The notes below the pieces were generated by a model. It was not told the origin of the DNA. It did no database searches and saw only the letters and a list, made by a program, of their open reading frames with translations. Positions 9,605 through 18,292 of a stretch of 64,000 bases of DNA are shown here, one piece after another. The DNA comes from Planctomycetota bacterium (GTDB lineage Bacteria; Planctomycetota; Phycisphaerae; Phycisphaerales; UBA1924). Made by a program: the position numbers and the translations under genes. Within the stretch, counting starts at the first letter, position 1; each line of letters starts with the position of its first letter. Where the stretch lies: assembly GCA_963204725.1 (NCBI GenBank), contig CAUJHH010000034.1:16056-80055 (forward strand). Reading direction: 5' to 3'.

Positions 9605-10150
9605 ATGGTGCACGACGACTCCAACCAGCCGCTCCCACTGACCCCGCCCCTGAAACGTCACGCGACGCTCCAGCCCCTGTCGCGTGAGCACATGGGCGGG
9701 CTGATCCAGGCTCGGAGCCTGCGCCAGGCCGCGGATCTGGATCGCGCGAGTCGCGTTCTTGCGATCGACGGGTTCCTAGACGCGTGGCGTTCGGAGATCC
9801 GGGCACACTTCGATGATGAAGAGCGGCTGCTCCTCCCGCTTGTCCGGTCTTCGACGCTGCGGAACCGGCTGCTTCACGAGCACGCGGACTTGCGGCGTCT
9901 GGCGGAGCGGTGCGAGCGCGAACCGGAGGCGGCAGCGAGCGACAAGGAACTCGTGCGCGAGCTCGGCGTAAAGCTGCACGACCACATCCGCTGGGAGGAG
10001 AGGGAGTTCTTTGAGACGGTGCAGCGCGACCACCCTGAGGAGCTCGCGGCTTTGGCATCTGAGGCGGCCTTCATCGAATCGCATCGGCCGGGCTCGCGTG
10101 CGAGGCACAATCTGTCTGTGGATGACGCGATGCCGGAAGCAGGTAAATGA
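9605..10150 (+). CDS. Hemerythrin HHE domain protein (second, divergent)
   Basis: 181 residues. Ligand-bearing helices are visible: LSREHMGGLIQAR, RAHFDDEERLLLPLV, LLHEHADLRRL and LHDHIRWEEREFFETVQ. It is distinct in sequence from its divergent neighbour, so the pair is unlikely to be a recent duplication. The cupin gene follows after 9 bases, so it probably starts a small operon with the cupin and carboxymuconolactone-decarboxylase-like genes. The likely role is handling of oxygen or nitric oxide, or repair of iron-sulfur proteins, near the nitrate reductase genes. Confidence 0.82.
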   Translation: MVHDDSNQPLPLTPPLKRHATLQPLSREHMGGLIQARSLRQAADLDRASRVLAIDGFLDAWRSEIRAHFDDEERLLLPLVRSSTLRNRLLHEHADLRRLAERCEREPEAAASDKELVRELGVKLHDHIRWEEREFFETVQRDHPEELAALASEAAFIESHRPGSRARHNLSVDDAMPEAGK

Positions 10151-10159
10151 GGAGAAACC

Positions 10160-10579
10160 ATGACTGATGAGCGACCACGCACGGCTCCGTCGGAGCGCTT
10201 CGCGGTAGAGCACCTCTCGTTCGATCTGCACGCGGAGGCGGCGGGGCTGGAGGCCGAGCCGACGCCCAAGCAACACGGCCATCGGCAGAAGACGCTCTTC
10301 AAGAGCTCAGGCAGGACTGTCGCGCTCTTCGTGCTGGACGGGGGTGCAAGTCTCGCCGAGCATGCGACCAGCGGCATCGTGACCGTGCAGGCACTCGAGG
10401 GGGAGCTCGATGTCACGGCCGGTGGGGCGGCGACCGGGGGGGTGAGGTACCACTTGCGACCGGGTATGTTGCTCGTCATGGCTCCAGACGTTCGGCACGA
10501 TGTGCGAGCCAAATCACGCGCCGTGTTCCTGCTGCAGGTGTCTCTCGCGCCCAAGCCCCCCGCACCGCCGAATCTCTGA
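10160..10579 (+). CDS. Cupin domain protein
   Basis: 139 residues. A single small beta barrel is predicted: the metal-site pattern is partly visible in AEHATSGIVTVQALEGELDV and PGMLLVMAPDVRHDVRA, where histidines could bind a metal. GGAGAA lies ahead of ATG 10160. It lies between a hemerythrin and a carboxymuconolactone-decarboxylase-like gene. Substrate unknown; a small redox or nitrogen-oxide-responsive protein is possible. Confidence 0.75.
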   Translation: MTDERPRTAPSERFAVEHLSFDLHAEAAGLEAEPTPKQHGHRQKTLFKSSGRTVALFVLDGGASLAEHATSGIVTVQALEGELDVTAGGAATGGVRYHLRPGMLLVMAPDVRHDVRAKSRAVFLLQVSLAPKPPAPPNL

Positions 10580-10608
10580 TCGCCGGACTCTTGTGACGAG
10601 GAGAAATC

Positions 10609-10959
10609 GTGGCAGAACGCAGCGACACGGACAACCCAGCTCCAAGCAAAATTCCCGGCACGTACAAGGAGTTCGTGAGGAGATTCCCATCCTTGAGCCG
10701 AGCCCATGAGGACATCGCCAAGGCGGTTGAGGAGGCCGGGCCGCTGGATGCCAAGACGCTAGCGCTCGTCAAGATCGGTATCTGCGTCGGGGCCGGTCTG
10801 GAATCAGCGCTGCGGAGTCATGTGCGTCGGGCGATGCAGCACGGGGCAACGGTCGCTGAAATCGAGCAGGCGATCCTGCTGGGCATGAATACGGTTGGCT
10901 TCCCTCGAACTGTCGCCGCGTGGAGCTGGGCCACGCAGCAGTTTGAGCGGGGTGTCTAA
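10609..10959 (+). CDS. Carboxymuconolactone decarboxylase/AhpD-like protein without the CxxC pair
   Basis: 116 residues starting at GTG 10609, with GAGGAGAA upstream. The core helix pattern of the family is clear (GPLDAKTLALVKIGICVGAG, RSHVRRAMQHGATVAEIEQA, GFPRTVAAWSWA). The place where AhpD-like peroxidase partners have a CxxC pair reads LESALRSH, with no cysteines. It is therefore unlikely to be a thiol peroxidase partner. It follows the cupin gene by 29 bases in the same direction. Confidence 0.75.
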   Translation: MAERSDTDNPAPSKIPGTYKEFVRRFPSLSRAHEDIAKAVEEAGPLDAKTLALVKIGICVGAGLESALRSHVRRAMQHGATVAEIEQAILLGMNTVGFPRTVAAWSWATQQFERGV

Positions 10960-10979
10960 CGCAGATCGGAGCGTAGCGC

Positions 10980-12128
10980 GTGCGGACCCCTATGCAGGAC
11001 AGCAGAACCGTCCTCGCGTCCCGGCCCCCCGGGGTGAGTGGCCGGATTGCCCTTCCGCAGTTCGCGGGCCAATCGCTCCGTGTCCGGGATCTGGCTCTAG
11101 CGCCCGCCCCGGCCCATGTGCGTGCTGGCCGCCGCATGGTCGATTCAGACGGCCGGACCATCCGCGACCTGCGCATCAGCATCACCGACCGCTGCAACTT
11201 CCGCTGCGTGTACTGCATGGAGCCGGATGTCCGATTCGCGGCGCAGGAATCGCTGCTGACGGTGGACGAGATCGTCCGCATCGCCGCAGTCGCAGAGTCG
11301 CTGGGCGTCCGCAAGGTCCGGCTCACCGGCGGGGAACCGACGCTGCATCCGGCCCTCACCGACATCATCGCGGGCATCGCCGCCGAAACTCGCGTCGAGA
11401 TCGCCCTGATTACCAACGCGTCCCTCCTGAGCCGCGAGTCCCTGCAAGCGTGGAAGGACGCCGGACTTGCGCGCCTGACGATCAGCATCGACTCGCTCCG
11501 ATCCGATCGGTTCGCTCGCGTGACGCGATCGGCTTCGTCGCCCGCCAAGGTCTTGGAGGGCGTGCAGATGTCGCTGGATGAGGGCCTCACGCCTGTAAAG
11601 CTCAACGCTGTGCTCATCCGGGGCTTCAATGACGACGAGGCGGTCGAACTCGCGGCGCTCGCTCGCACCTTCGGTGTAGAGATGCGGTTCATCGAGTACA
11701 TGCCCCTTGATTCGGCTCACGCATGGGATTCCACCAAGTGGGTGTCCGCGGCCGAGACCCGCGCAGCCATCGAGCGTGTGTTCCCCCTGGTTGCGTGCTC
11801 CGACGACGATCCGTCCAGCACGGCCCGCACGCTCCGCTTTGCCGACCTGCCCGTTGGCGCGCCTGCACGTGTCGGGCTCATCGCACCCGTCAGCACCCCC
11901 TTCTGCGGCGCGTGCAGCCGCCTGCGGATCACCGCGGACGGCAAGGTCAGGCCCTGCCTGTTCAGCACCACCGAATGGGACCTGCGCTCGCCGCTGCGGC
12001 GCGGTGCGACGGACGATGAACTGGCCGACTTCCTGATCGACGCCACCTGGACCAAACAGCCCGGCCACGGGATCACGTCATCGAACTTTGTCCAGCCCGA
12101 GCGGCCGATGTCCGCCATCGGCGGCTAG
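10980..12128 (+). CDS. moaA: GTP 3',8-cyclase MoaA, first step of molybdenum cofactor synthesis
   Basis: 382 residues. The radical-SAM cluster motif is CNFRCVYC, followed by RLTGGEPTLHP. The second cluster lies near the C-terminus in FCGACSRLRITADGKVRPC. These are the two iron-sulfur sites of MoaA, which turns GTP into 3',8-cyclo-dihydro-GTP. GTG 10980 has GGAG eight bases upstream; the ~50-residue N-terminal extension before VDSDGRTIRDLRISITDRC is longer than usual, so a later start at the ATG near 11135 is possible. It heads the cofactor gene set that should serve the nitrate reductase upstream. The usual C-terminal GG pair is visible as the last residues (AIGG). Confidence 0.92.
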   Translation: MRTPMQDSRTVLASRPPGVSGRIALPQFAGQSLRVRDLALAPAPAHVRAGRRMVDSDGRTIRDLRISITDRCNFRCVYCMEPDVRFAAQESLLTVDEIVRIAAVAESLGVRKVRLTGGEPTLHPALTDIIAGIAAETRVEIALITNASLLSRESLQAWKDAGLARLTISIDSLRSDRFARVTRSASSPAKVLEGVQMSLDEGLTPVKLNAVLIRGFNDDEAVELAALARTFGVEMRFIEYMPLDSAHAWDSTKWVSAAETRAAIERVFPLVACSDDDPSSTARTLRFADLPVGAPARVGLIAPVSTPFCGACSRLRITADGKVRPCLFSTTEWDLRSPLRRGATDDELADFLIDATWTKQPGHGITSSNFVQPERPMSAIGG

Positions 12129-12161
12129 ACGCGTCGCGCCGCCCCTTTCCCGCTCAACCAC

Positions 12162-12908
12162 ATGTCCGCCGACTCGCTCCCCATCCTCGCTGCGCTCTTC
12201 CTCATCGTCGGGGCGCTCTATGCCGCGGTCGGGCACGCCGGCGCGTCGGGTTACCTCGCCGTCATGGCGCTGATGAGCGTGGACGCCGCGGTCATGCGTC
12301 CCACGGCCCTGAGCATCAACGTCCTGGTGGCGACGATCGCCTTCGTGCAGTTCGCGCAAGCGGGTCACTTCCGATGGGGACTGTTCTGGCCGTTCGCCGC
12401 CGCGTCGATCCCGGCGGCATTTCTCGGCGGACTGGTGCAGTTGCCGGCGCACGCCCTGAAGGTCGCCATCGGCGTCGTTCTCTTGCTCACCGCGGCACGG
12501 ATGGCGTACGTGGCCTGGCGCCCGCCGACGGCCGCGCACGAGCCCCGGCCGCCCAACTTTCCGGCGATGCTCGCCGTCGGCGCAGCACTCGGACTGGTCG
12601 CCGGGCTGACGGGCACCGGCGGCGGGATCTTCCTGAGCCCAGTCTTGCTGCTGATGGGCTGGGCCGAAACCAAGCGCACGGCGGCAACGGCGTCGCTGTT
12701 CATCCTCGTCAACTCCGCCGCGGGCGTGGCGGGCCTGGCCGCCGACGGGTGGTCACCTCCGGTGCACCTCTGGCCGCTGGCCGCGTGCGCCGCGATCGGG
12801 GGCCTGATCGGTGCGACACTCGGCAGCCGCCGCGCCACCCCCCGCGCCCTGAACATCGCCCTCGCGGCAATCCTCCTCATCGCGGGGGCAAAGCTGATGA
12901 TGGCATGA
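12162..12908 (+). CDS. TauE/SafE (TSUP) family membrane permease
   Basis: 248 residues with about eight hydrophobic segments in two related halves. Family hallmarks are GHAGASGYLAVMALM in the first half and GLTGTGGGIFLSPVLLLMGW in the second. These proteins export or import sulfite, sulfoacetate or other small anions. It lies 33 bases after moaA and before the convergent moaE. Its place inside a molybdenum cofactor set suggests transport of sulfur or an oxyanion linked to the cofactor, which is only an inference. Confidence 0.82.
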   Translation: MSADSLPILAALFLIVGALYAAVGHAGASGYLAVMALMSVDAAVMRPTALSINVLVATIAFVQFAQAGHFRWGLFWPFAAASIPAAFLGGLVQLPAHALKVAIGVVLLLTAARMAYVAWRPPTAAHEPRPPNFPAMLAVGAALGLVAGLTGTGGGIFLSPVLLLMGWAETKRTAATASLFILVNSAAGVAGLAADGWSPPVHLWPLAACAAIGGLIGATLGSRRATPRALNIALAAILLIAGAKLMMA

Positions 12909-12922
12909 CTATTGCGACCGAC

Positions 12923-13429
12923 TCATCGCCACACCGGAAACTTCCAGATTGGCACATCCTGCTTCAGGCGGTCGATGAAGTCGGCCATCGCGGCCAAGGC
13001 TTCAGCCCGGTGGGCGCTCTCCACGATCAGCACGAACGAGACCTCGCCCACGTGCACACGTCCGCGGCTGTGCAGAGCGCTCAGGGCGATCAGGCCGTGC
13101 CGCTCGGCGACCTCGCGCGACAGGGCCATCAGCCCGCGCTCGGCCATCGGGTCGTAGGTCTGGTATTCGAGGGCGAGAAGATCTTGCTCGCATTTGGCGC
13201 CCTCCTCATGTGGCTCGGTCTGGAGTTCCTTGCGGCGGACGATTCCCTCGAACCGGATCGCCGCGCCGACCACGCCGGGTGTGGAGGGGGCAGCGGAGCC
13301 GGACGTATCACGCACGGGCGTCCAGCCGTGCTGTGATAATGACATCGCTTCGCGCTCGCGCGTGAGCGAGCCGTCCACAATTGCGGCCAGCACGCGCGGC
13401 GCGTGCTGCGTTCCAGCGGGAAGATTCAT
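12923..13429 (-). CDS. moaE: Molybdopterin synthase large subunit MoaE
   Basis: 168 residues. The conserved end of MoaE is visible: HSRGRVHVGEVSFVLIVES, HRAEALAAMADFIDRLK and VPIWK. MoaE with MoaD inserts the dithiolene sulfurs. The protein has an unusual N-terminal stretch of about 50 residues and the C-terminus reads PIWKFPVWR rather than the common PIWKKE. Its ATG overlaps the moaD stop by one base (TGATG), so the two are translationally coupled. They run opposite to moaA and moeA. Confidence 0.88.
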   Translation of the reverse strand: MNLPAGTQHAPRVLAAIVDGSLTREREAMSLSQHGWTPVRDTSGSAAPSTPGVVGAAIRFEGIVRRKELQTEPHEEGAKCEQDLLALEYQTYDPMAERGLMALSREVAERHGLIALSALHSRGRVHVGEVSFVLIVESAHRAEALAAMADFIDRLKQDVPIWKFPVWR

Positions 13430-13701
13430 CAGCCGCCCCCCACGAGCGTGATGAGGGCCACCTCGTCTCCGCCCTGTTCCAAAGGGCCGGGCACGATCAA
13501 GCGCTCGCCCTTTGCGAAGGCCTGGTTCACGGCCAGGCGGCCGGTCTCCGGGGGTGGCAGGGCGAACTTGAGCGCCGGGTGCTGGGCGTGCAGGGCCGCG
13601 AGCACCTCACGGACGGTCGGCGCACCGCTTACCTCAACCGTCACGCGGTCGGTCTTCGCGGCCAGGGCCGCACCACCAAAGATCAGCACCTCAAGCTGCA
13701 T
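13429..13701 (-). CDS. moaD: Molybdopterin synthase sulfur carrier MoaD
   Basis: 90 residues from ATG 13701 (MQLEVLIFGGAALAA). Ubiquitin-like fold with a C-terminal ALITLVGGG, which ends in the glycine pair that becomes the thiocarboxylate. VNQAFAKGERLIVPG...LEQGGDEVAL is typical of the family. The frame stays open far upstream but overlaps moeA on the other strand. It is coupled to moaE and divergent from moeA with 46 bases between start codons. Confidence 0.9.
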   Translation of the reverse strand: MQLEVLIFGGAALAAKTDRVTVEVSGAPTVREVLAALHAQHPALKFALPPPETGRLAVNQAFAKGERLIVPGPLEQGGDEVALITLVGGG

Positions 13702-13747
13702 CAAGGCAGTGTATCGTTTGGCGTCGACGGGTTCTTCAGGAGCATGC

Positions 13748-15142
13748 ATGGGCTTTCGAGGCCAAGAGTTCGCGTTCAAGTCTCCGGCGGCGGCGGTCGC
13801 GGGATTGATTGCGCGCCTGGCGGGCGACGCCAAGTCGGCGCGGACCACGCGGGCGTCTGAGGTCGTCGCGCTCGGCGCTGCCCGCGGGCGCATCCTCGCC
13901 CAGCCCGTGCCGTGCGACGGCGACAGTCCCGCCTTTGACCACGCCGCAATGGATGGGTACGCCGTGCGGGCGGCAGACCTGCACGCTGCGGCGGTTCGCC
14001 TGCGGGAACGCGGAGAGACAAAGATCTCGCTCGATGTCGTCGGCGAATCGCGGATTGGGTGCGAACCGCCCTCGCTCCCTTCGCTCTCGCCCGAGATCGC
14101 GCCGCACGCCGCGGCGATCCGCATCGCAACTGGCGCGCCCATCCCGACCGGACCGCACGGGGCGGACGCGATCATCAGACGCGAGGATGTGGTCGAACAC
14201 GCGGACGAAGCGGTCGACTCGGTGATCGGCGTGCGTGCCGTCACGCTCACGATCGACGCCGCTGAGCGTGTCACCGTTGGCGCCCACATCCGACGCCGCG
14301 GCGAGAACTCCCGGGCAGGAGACATGGCCCTCGTGATGGGTGAGGTGCTTTCGGCGGCATCGCTCGGCGCGCTCGCAGCGGTCGGGTGTGCGACGCCGCA
14401 CGTGTTTGCACGCTTGCGTGTCGCCCTCGTCACCACCGGCGACGAACTCGTCGCTGCCCACGAGACGCCGGGACCTTTCCAGGTCCGCAACTCCAACGCC
14501 GCCGCCGCCGCCGCGGTCCTCGCGCCCAGCGCGTGGATCGAGCTTGTTCACTCGTCTCACCTGCCTGATGACGGGGACCTGGCCGCCGTGCTGCGCGGGG
14601 TTCTGGAGTCGCCGACCGCCGCTGAGGCCGTCATCCTCACCGGCGGTGTATCGATGGGGCACCGAGACCCCGTACGTGCCGCCGTCGAAGGCGTGGGCGC
14701 GGAGGTTATATTCCACGGCCTGCCCCAGCGCCCGGGCAAGCCCATGCTCGCTGCGGTGCTGGGGATTCCTCGAAGGGCCGCCGTGCCAATCTTCGGCCTG
14801 CCGGGCAACCCGGTGTCGGCGATGGTGACCTGCACGCGGGTTGCTCTTCCCGTCCTCGCCGCGTGCGCGGGGGCAACCCGCACACCCACCACTCTTCTTC
14901 CGCGCCTTGTGGAACTGGCGGGCGACGACGGCAATCGGATCGGCCTCTGGTGGCACCGCCCCGCTCTACTGCGAATGCGGGACAGTGGAAGAACGCTTGC
15001 CGATCTCGTGGACACACGAGGCTCCGGTGACGTGATCTCCGCGTCACGCAGCGACGGCTTCGTCGAACTTCCCCCAGCCAAGGACACACCCACGGGCACC
15101 GAGCCCGTACCGCTGGTTCCCTTCTACCCGTGGCCCACATAG
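13748..15142 (+). CDS. moeA: Molybdopterin molybdenumtransferase MoeA
   Basis: 464 residues. Signatures: DHAAMDGYAVR near the N-terminus, ATGAPIPTGPHGAD, TTGDEL, LTGGVSMGHRD, and GLPGNPVSAMVT, in the order expected for MoeA domains. It inserts molybdate into adenylylated molybdopterin. ATG 13748 has AGGAG five bases before it. The open frame continues upstream into the antisense of moaD, which is not coding. It is longer than many MoeA proteins (about 410) because of inserts near residues 100-115. Confidence 0.9.
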   Translation: MGFRGQEFAFKSPAAAVAGLIARLAGDAKSARTTRASEVVALGAARGRILAQPVPCDGDSPAFDHAAMDGYAVRAADLHAAAVRLRERGETKISLDVVGESRIGCEPPSLPSLSPEIAPHAAAIRIATGAPIPTGPHGADAIIRREDVVEHADEAVDSVIGVRAVTLTIDAAERVTVGAHIRRRGENSRAGDMALVMGEVLSAASLGALAAVGCATPHVFARLRVALVTTGDELVAAHETPGPFQVRNSNAAAAAAVLAPSAWIELVHSSHLPDDGDLAAVLRGVLESPTAAEAVILTGGVSMGHRDPVRAAVEGVGAEVIFHGLPQRPGKPMLAAVLGIPRRAAVPIFGLPGNPVSAMVTCTRVALPVLAACAGATRTPTTLLPRLVELAGDDGNRIGLWWHRPALLRMRDSGRTLADLVDTRGSGDVISASRSDGFVELPPAKDTPTGTEPVPLVPFYPWPT

Positions 15143-15211
15143 GACGCGGCTGAGACCTCCAGTCGCTCCCCTCCAGCCCGCCTGCGAACAATTGACAAGA
15201 AAGTCCCGCCG

Positions 15212-15766
15212 ATGCCCGCGAACCCATCACAACCATCGATTCCAGCCCTCTCCCACGCCGCCCCGGACGGCTCGGCCCGGATGGTGGATGTCGGCGACAA
15301 GCCCATCACGGAGCGAGCCGCGACTGCCGAGGGGTTCGTCCGCGTCAGCCACGAACTCGCCGTCGCGATCGAGGCCAACACCGTCACAAAGGGCTCGGTG
15401 CTCGAAGTCGCCCGCCTCGCGGCGATCATCGCCGCCAAGCGGACGGATGAGTTGATCCCGCTCTGCCACACGCTCCCGCTGGAAGCGGTGGATGTGTCGG
15501 CGACGTTGGAGACCGCAGGCGTGGGCAAAGGACCGCATCGAGTGCGGGTTGTCGCAACTGTGCGGACCCGCTCCCGCACTGGAGTCGAGATGGAGGCCCT
15601 CACGGCGGTCTGCGTCGCGTGTCTCACGGTCATCGACATGGGCAAGGCCATCGACAAGGCGATGTTCATCGAGGGCGTGCGCGTACTGGAGAAGCACGGC
15701 GGGCGCTCGGGGTCGTTCATCGCGACGAGCGCGACGCCCGAAAGCAGTGCGGAGGACCAGCGATGA
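15212..15766 (+). CDS. moaC: Cyclic pyranopterin monophosphate synthase MoaC
   Basis: 184 residues. Family motifs are KGSVLEVARLAAIIAAKRT, LIPLCHTLPLEAVDV, TGVEMEALTAV and DMGKAIDKAMFI, followed by KHGGRSG. MoaC completes conversion of the MoaA product to cyclic pyranopterin monophosphate. It follows moeA by 69 bases. Its stop overlaps the start of mog by four bases (ATGA). Confidence 0.93.
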   Translation: MPANPSQPSIPALSHAAPDGSARMVDVGDKPITERAATAEGFVRVSHELAVAIEANTVTKGSVLEVARLAAIIAAKRTDELIPLCHTLPLEAVDVSATLETAGVGKGPHRVRVVATVRTRSRTGVEMEALTAVCVACLTVIDMGKAIDKAMFIEGVRVLEKHGGRSGSFIATSATPESSAEDQR

Positions 15767-16329
15767 CTTTGGACCCGCCCGTTCGCGCCGCTGTTCTCAC
15801 TGTCAGCGACCGCTGCTCACGCGGCGAAGCGACCGACACCTCCGGCCCAGCCCTGTGCGCCATGCTGCGCGAACGCGTAGGCGCAGAAATCGTCGCCACT
15901 CGCTGCCTGCCCGACGATATCGACCAACTCGCCAGGTGCTTTGCGGAGTGGAGCCGCGTTGACGAGCGAGGCGGCGCACGCATCGATCTGATCATCAGCA
16001 CTGGCGGCACCGGGCTCGCCCCCCGCGACGTCACGCCCGAGGCCGCGAAGAGCGTCTTGGAGCGCGAGCACAGCGGCCTGATGGAGCTCGCCCGCCTGCG
16101 CTGCTTGAGCAAGACGCCTCGCACGTTCCTCTCTCGCGGCGTCGCCGGCACCATTGGCCGCACGCTCATCCTCACGCTCCCCGGCTCGCTCCGCGGCTCC
16201 ACCGAGAACCTCGAAGCCATCCTCGACATCCTCCCGCACGCCATCGAGACTGTCCGGGGGAAAGTCCAGGACGACGGCCGCCCCGATGTCGTGGCTGTCA
16301 CGGGCAAGGTGGTTCGTCATGAGCGATAA
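15763..16329 (+). CDS. mog: Molybdopterin adenylyltransferase Mog/MoaB
   Basis: 188 residues from ATG 15763, which overlaps the moaC stop. AAVLTVSDRCSRGEATDTSG at the N-terminus, DLIISTGGTGLAPRDVTPEA in the middle and LTLPGSLRGSTENLEAIL near the end are the MoaB/Mog family pattern. It adenylylates molybdopterin ahead of MoeA. The last 11 bases overlap the mobA start. Confidence 0.88.
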   Translation: MTLDPPVRAAVLTVSDRCSRGEATDTSGPALCAMLRERVGAEIVATRCLPDDIDQLARCFAEWSRVDERGGARIDLIISTGGTGLAPRDVTPEAAKSVLEREHSGLMELARLRCLSKTPRTFLSRGVAGTIGRTLILTLPGSLRGSTENLEAILDILPHAIETVRGKVQDDGRPDVVAVTGKVVRHER

Positions 16330-16963
16330 CGCGACGATACCCTCGCCGGAGTTTCTCGCGACCATTCAGCCCATCGTGCTCGTCGGCGGCAAGAGCACCC
16401 GCTTCGGCCGGGACAAGCTTCGCGAGCCGATTGGTGACTCCGGCGAACTCCTCGTCCAGCGTCCCATCAACGCCCTTCGCGCCATCTTCGGCACGCGTGT
16501 TAGGCTGGTCGGCGAGTGCCACCCGACCATCGTCGCCCTCGCCGACGGGGTGATCCCAGACGAGCACACTGGCGCGGGCCCCATCGGAGGCATCGTTTCC
16601 GCGCTGCGGGCCTCGGGTAGTTCAGTGTTCGTTCTTGCCGGCGATATGCCGGGCGTTTCGGCAAGTGTGGTCTCTCGGATGGTCGTCGTCGCTGAGTGGT
16701 CTCGCAGCTGGATGGCTGTGCTGGCTCTATCCGATCGTGTGCACCCATGTGCCGGGATCTACTCTCAAGAATCACTTCCGACCTTGTACAACCGCCTGAA
16801 GCGCGGGGAACACAGGCTCGGGGCAGCCTTGCCCACGGCGGCTTGGGTTCCAGTCACCGTTCCGCCTGATTTTGCTGTAAACGTCAACTCGCCGGACGAT
16901 TTATGCCATCGGGCTCAGCCCTTGCGGGGCGCCGCGCCCAGCCGAGGATTCGAGGCCCATTGA
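16319..16963 (+). CDS. mobA: Molybdenum cofactor guanylyltransferase MobA-like
   Basis: 214 residues from ATG 16319, which lies inside the mog 3' end in another frame. The nucleotide-binding start reads IVLVGGKSTRFGRDKL, close to the MobA consensus GGxSxRMGxDK; FVLAGDMPGVS supplies the metal-binding aspartate, and FAVNVNSPDDL matches the closing NxNTPEDL motif. It would attach GMP to form the bis-MGD cofactor expected in NasC/NarB-type reductases. The substitution of R-M-G by R-F-G is mild. Confidence 0.85.
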   Translation: MSDNATIPSPEFLATIQPIVLVGGKSTRFGRDKLREPIGDSGELLVQRPINALRAIFGTRVRLVGECHPTIVALADGVIPDEHTGAGPIGGIVSALRASGSSVFVLAGDMPGVSASVVSRMVVVAEWSRSWMAVLALSDRVHPCAGIYSQESLPTLYNRLKRGEHRLGAALPTAAWVPVTVPPDFAVNVNSPDDLCHRAQPLRGAAPSRGFEAH

Positions 16964-17074
16964 CGCGCGGGCTGGTGCCAAGGAGCCCGTTCGAGGCAAC
17001 TCGGACCTATCGCGCGCCAGTTCGTTGCCCCGCGTCCTCGATCGGATGCGAGCGGGCTCGATACGATCCCTCGC

Positions 17075-18292
17075 ATGACGACCAGTGAGACAACCTCTCA
17101 GTCAGATTCCACGTCGTCCGGCGTGACTTGGTGGCAACGCAATGCGCGGCGGTTGGGGCTTTGGGCTCGGATCGTGGGCCTATTCGCTGCGATTGGGCTT
17201 GTGGTCGGGTGGATCCTTTTTTCGCCCGTCGCCGTATCGACGCACACTGTCGCCCGGGGGCAGGTACTGGCGGAGGTGCTCGGCACGGGCACACTCGAAG
17301 CCCGCGTGAGCGCGGTCGTCGGACCGAAGATACCGGGCCTGATCGTCAAGATCGCTGTCGACCAAGGAGATCACGTCAAGGCTGGCGACACGCTCATCGC
17401 TCTTGAGGACACCGACGTTCGACAACAGGTCGCGGTCGCGGAGGCCGATGTCGCGGCGGCAGCCGCGAGTGTGGAGCGGCTTCAAGCCGATCGGGGGCGG
17501 GCCGAGGCGGTGCTGTTGCAGGCGCGCCTGACGCACGAACGGCAGGTTCAGGCGGCGGCCTCGAACGCCTCCTCACAGCAGGAACTCGACAAAGCCGCCG
17601 AAGCACTTGCCGTGGCGGAGGCTGAACTAGGACGGTCTGGTGCCGCAATCACTGAGGGACAACGGCGATTCACCGCGGTCGAGCGATCTCTGGACTACCA
17701 ACGGGCGCGGTTGCACGACACCACAATTGAGGCTCCATTCGACGCCCTGGTCGTGCGGCGCGACCGCGACGCGGGCGACGTTGTGACGGCGGGTTCGTCG
17801 GTGCTTCAACTGGTCTCGCTCAACGAAATGTGGATCTCGGCTTGGGTCGACGAGACGGAGTTGGCTCGGCTGGCCGAACAGCAGCAGGCGCGCGTGGTCT
17901 TCCGTTCTGAGCCGGATATCGAGTACGAGGGCGTGGTGGCACGTGTCGGACGTGAGGCGGATCGTGAGACCCGTGAGATCGTGGTAGACGTGCGCGTTGA
18001 ACGGCTGCCGGCGAAGTGGGCCGTGGGGCAACGCGCCGAGGTCTATATCCGTGTCGATCGCCGAGAAGATGTGGTCATCGTTCCCGCGTCCCTCGTGCTT
18101 GTGCGGGACGGGCGATTGGGCGTGATGGTCGCCGAGAATGGAACGACCCGCTGGCGTGAGATCTCCATCGGTCTACGCGGGCGTGAGGTTGTCGAGGTGG
18201 CCAGCGGGCTTGCGCCAGGCGATGTGGTCGTGAGCCCGGCACCGCCGACGGCGGAACCGCTCCGAGATGGTCGGAGGATCACCCCGGAATGA
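17075..18292 (+). CDS. Membrane fusion protein (HlyD/MacA/DevB type) of an ABC exporter
   Basis: 405 residues. One N-terminal membrane helix (LGLWARIVGLFAAIGLVVGW), a biotinyl-lipoyl-like half (GPKIPGLIVKIAVDQGDHVK), a long helical hairpin between about residues 120 and 210 (alanine-, glutamine- and glutamate-rich), the second lipoyl half (IEAPFDALVVRRDRDAGDVV), then a beta-rich end. This is the periplasmic adaptor layout. Its stop overlaps the start of the permease gene by four bases (ATGA). The cargo is unknown. Confidence 0.85.
   Translation: MTTSETTSQSDSTSSGVTWWQRNARRLGLWARIVGLFAAIGLVVGWILFSPVAVSTHTVARGQVLAEVLGTGTLEARVSAVVGPKIPGLIVKIAVDQGDHVKAGDTLIALEDTDVRQQVAVAEADVAAAAASVERLQADRGRAEAVLLQARLTHERQVQAAASNASSQQELDKAAEALAVAEAELGRSGAAITEGQRRFTAVERSLDYQRARLHDTTIEAPFDALVVRRDRDAGDVVTAGSSVLQLVSLNEMWISAWVDETELARLAEQQQARVVFRSEPDIEYEGVVARVGREADRETREIVVDVRVERLPAKWAVGQRAEVYIRVDRREDVVIVPASLVLVRDGRLGVMVAENGTTRWREISIGLRGREVVEVASGLAPGDVVVSPAPPTAEPLRDGRRITPE

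Noticed and set aside
13736..14956. 406-residue minus-strand open frame opposite moeA
   Set aside because: Antisense shadow of moeA with no recognisable domain.
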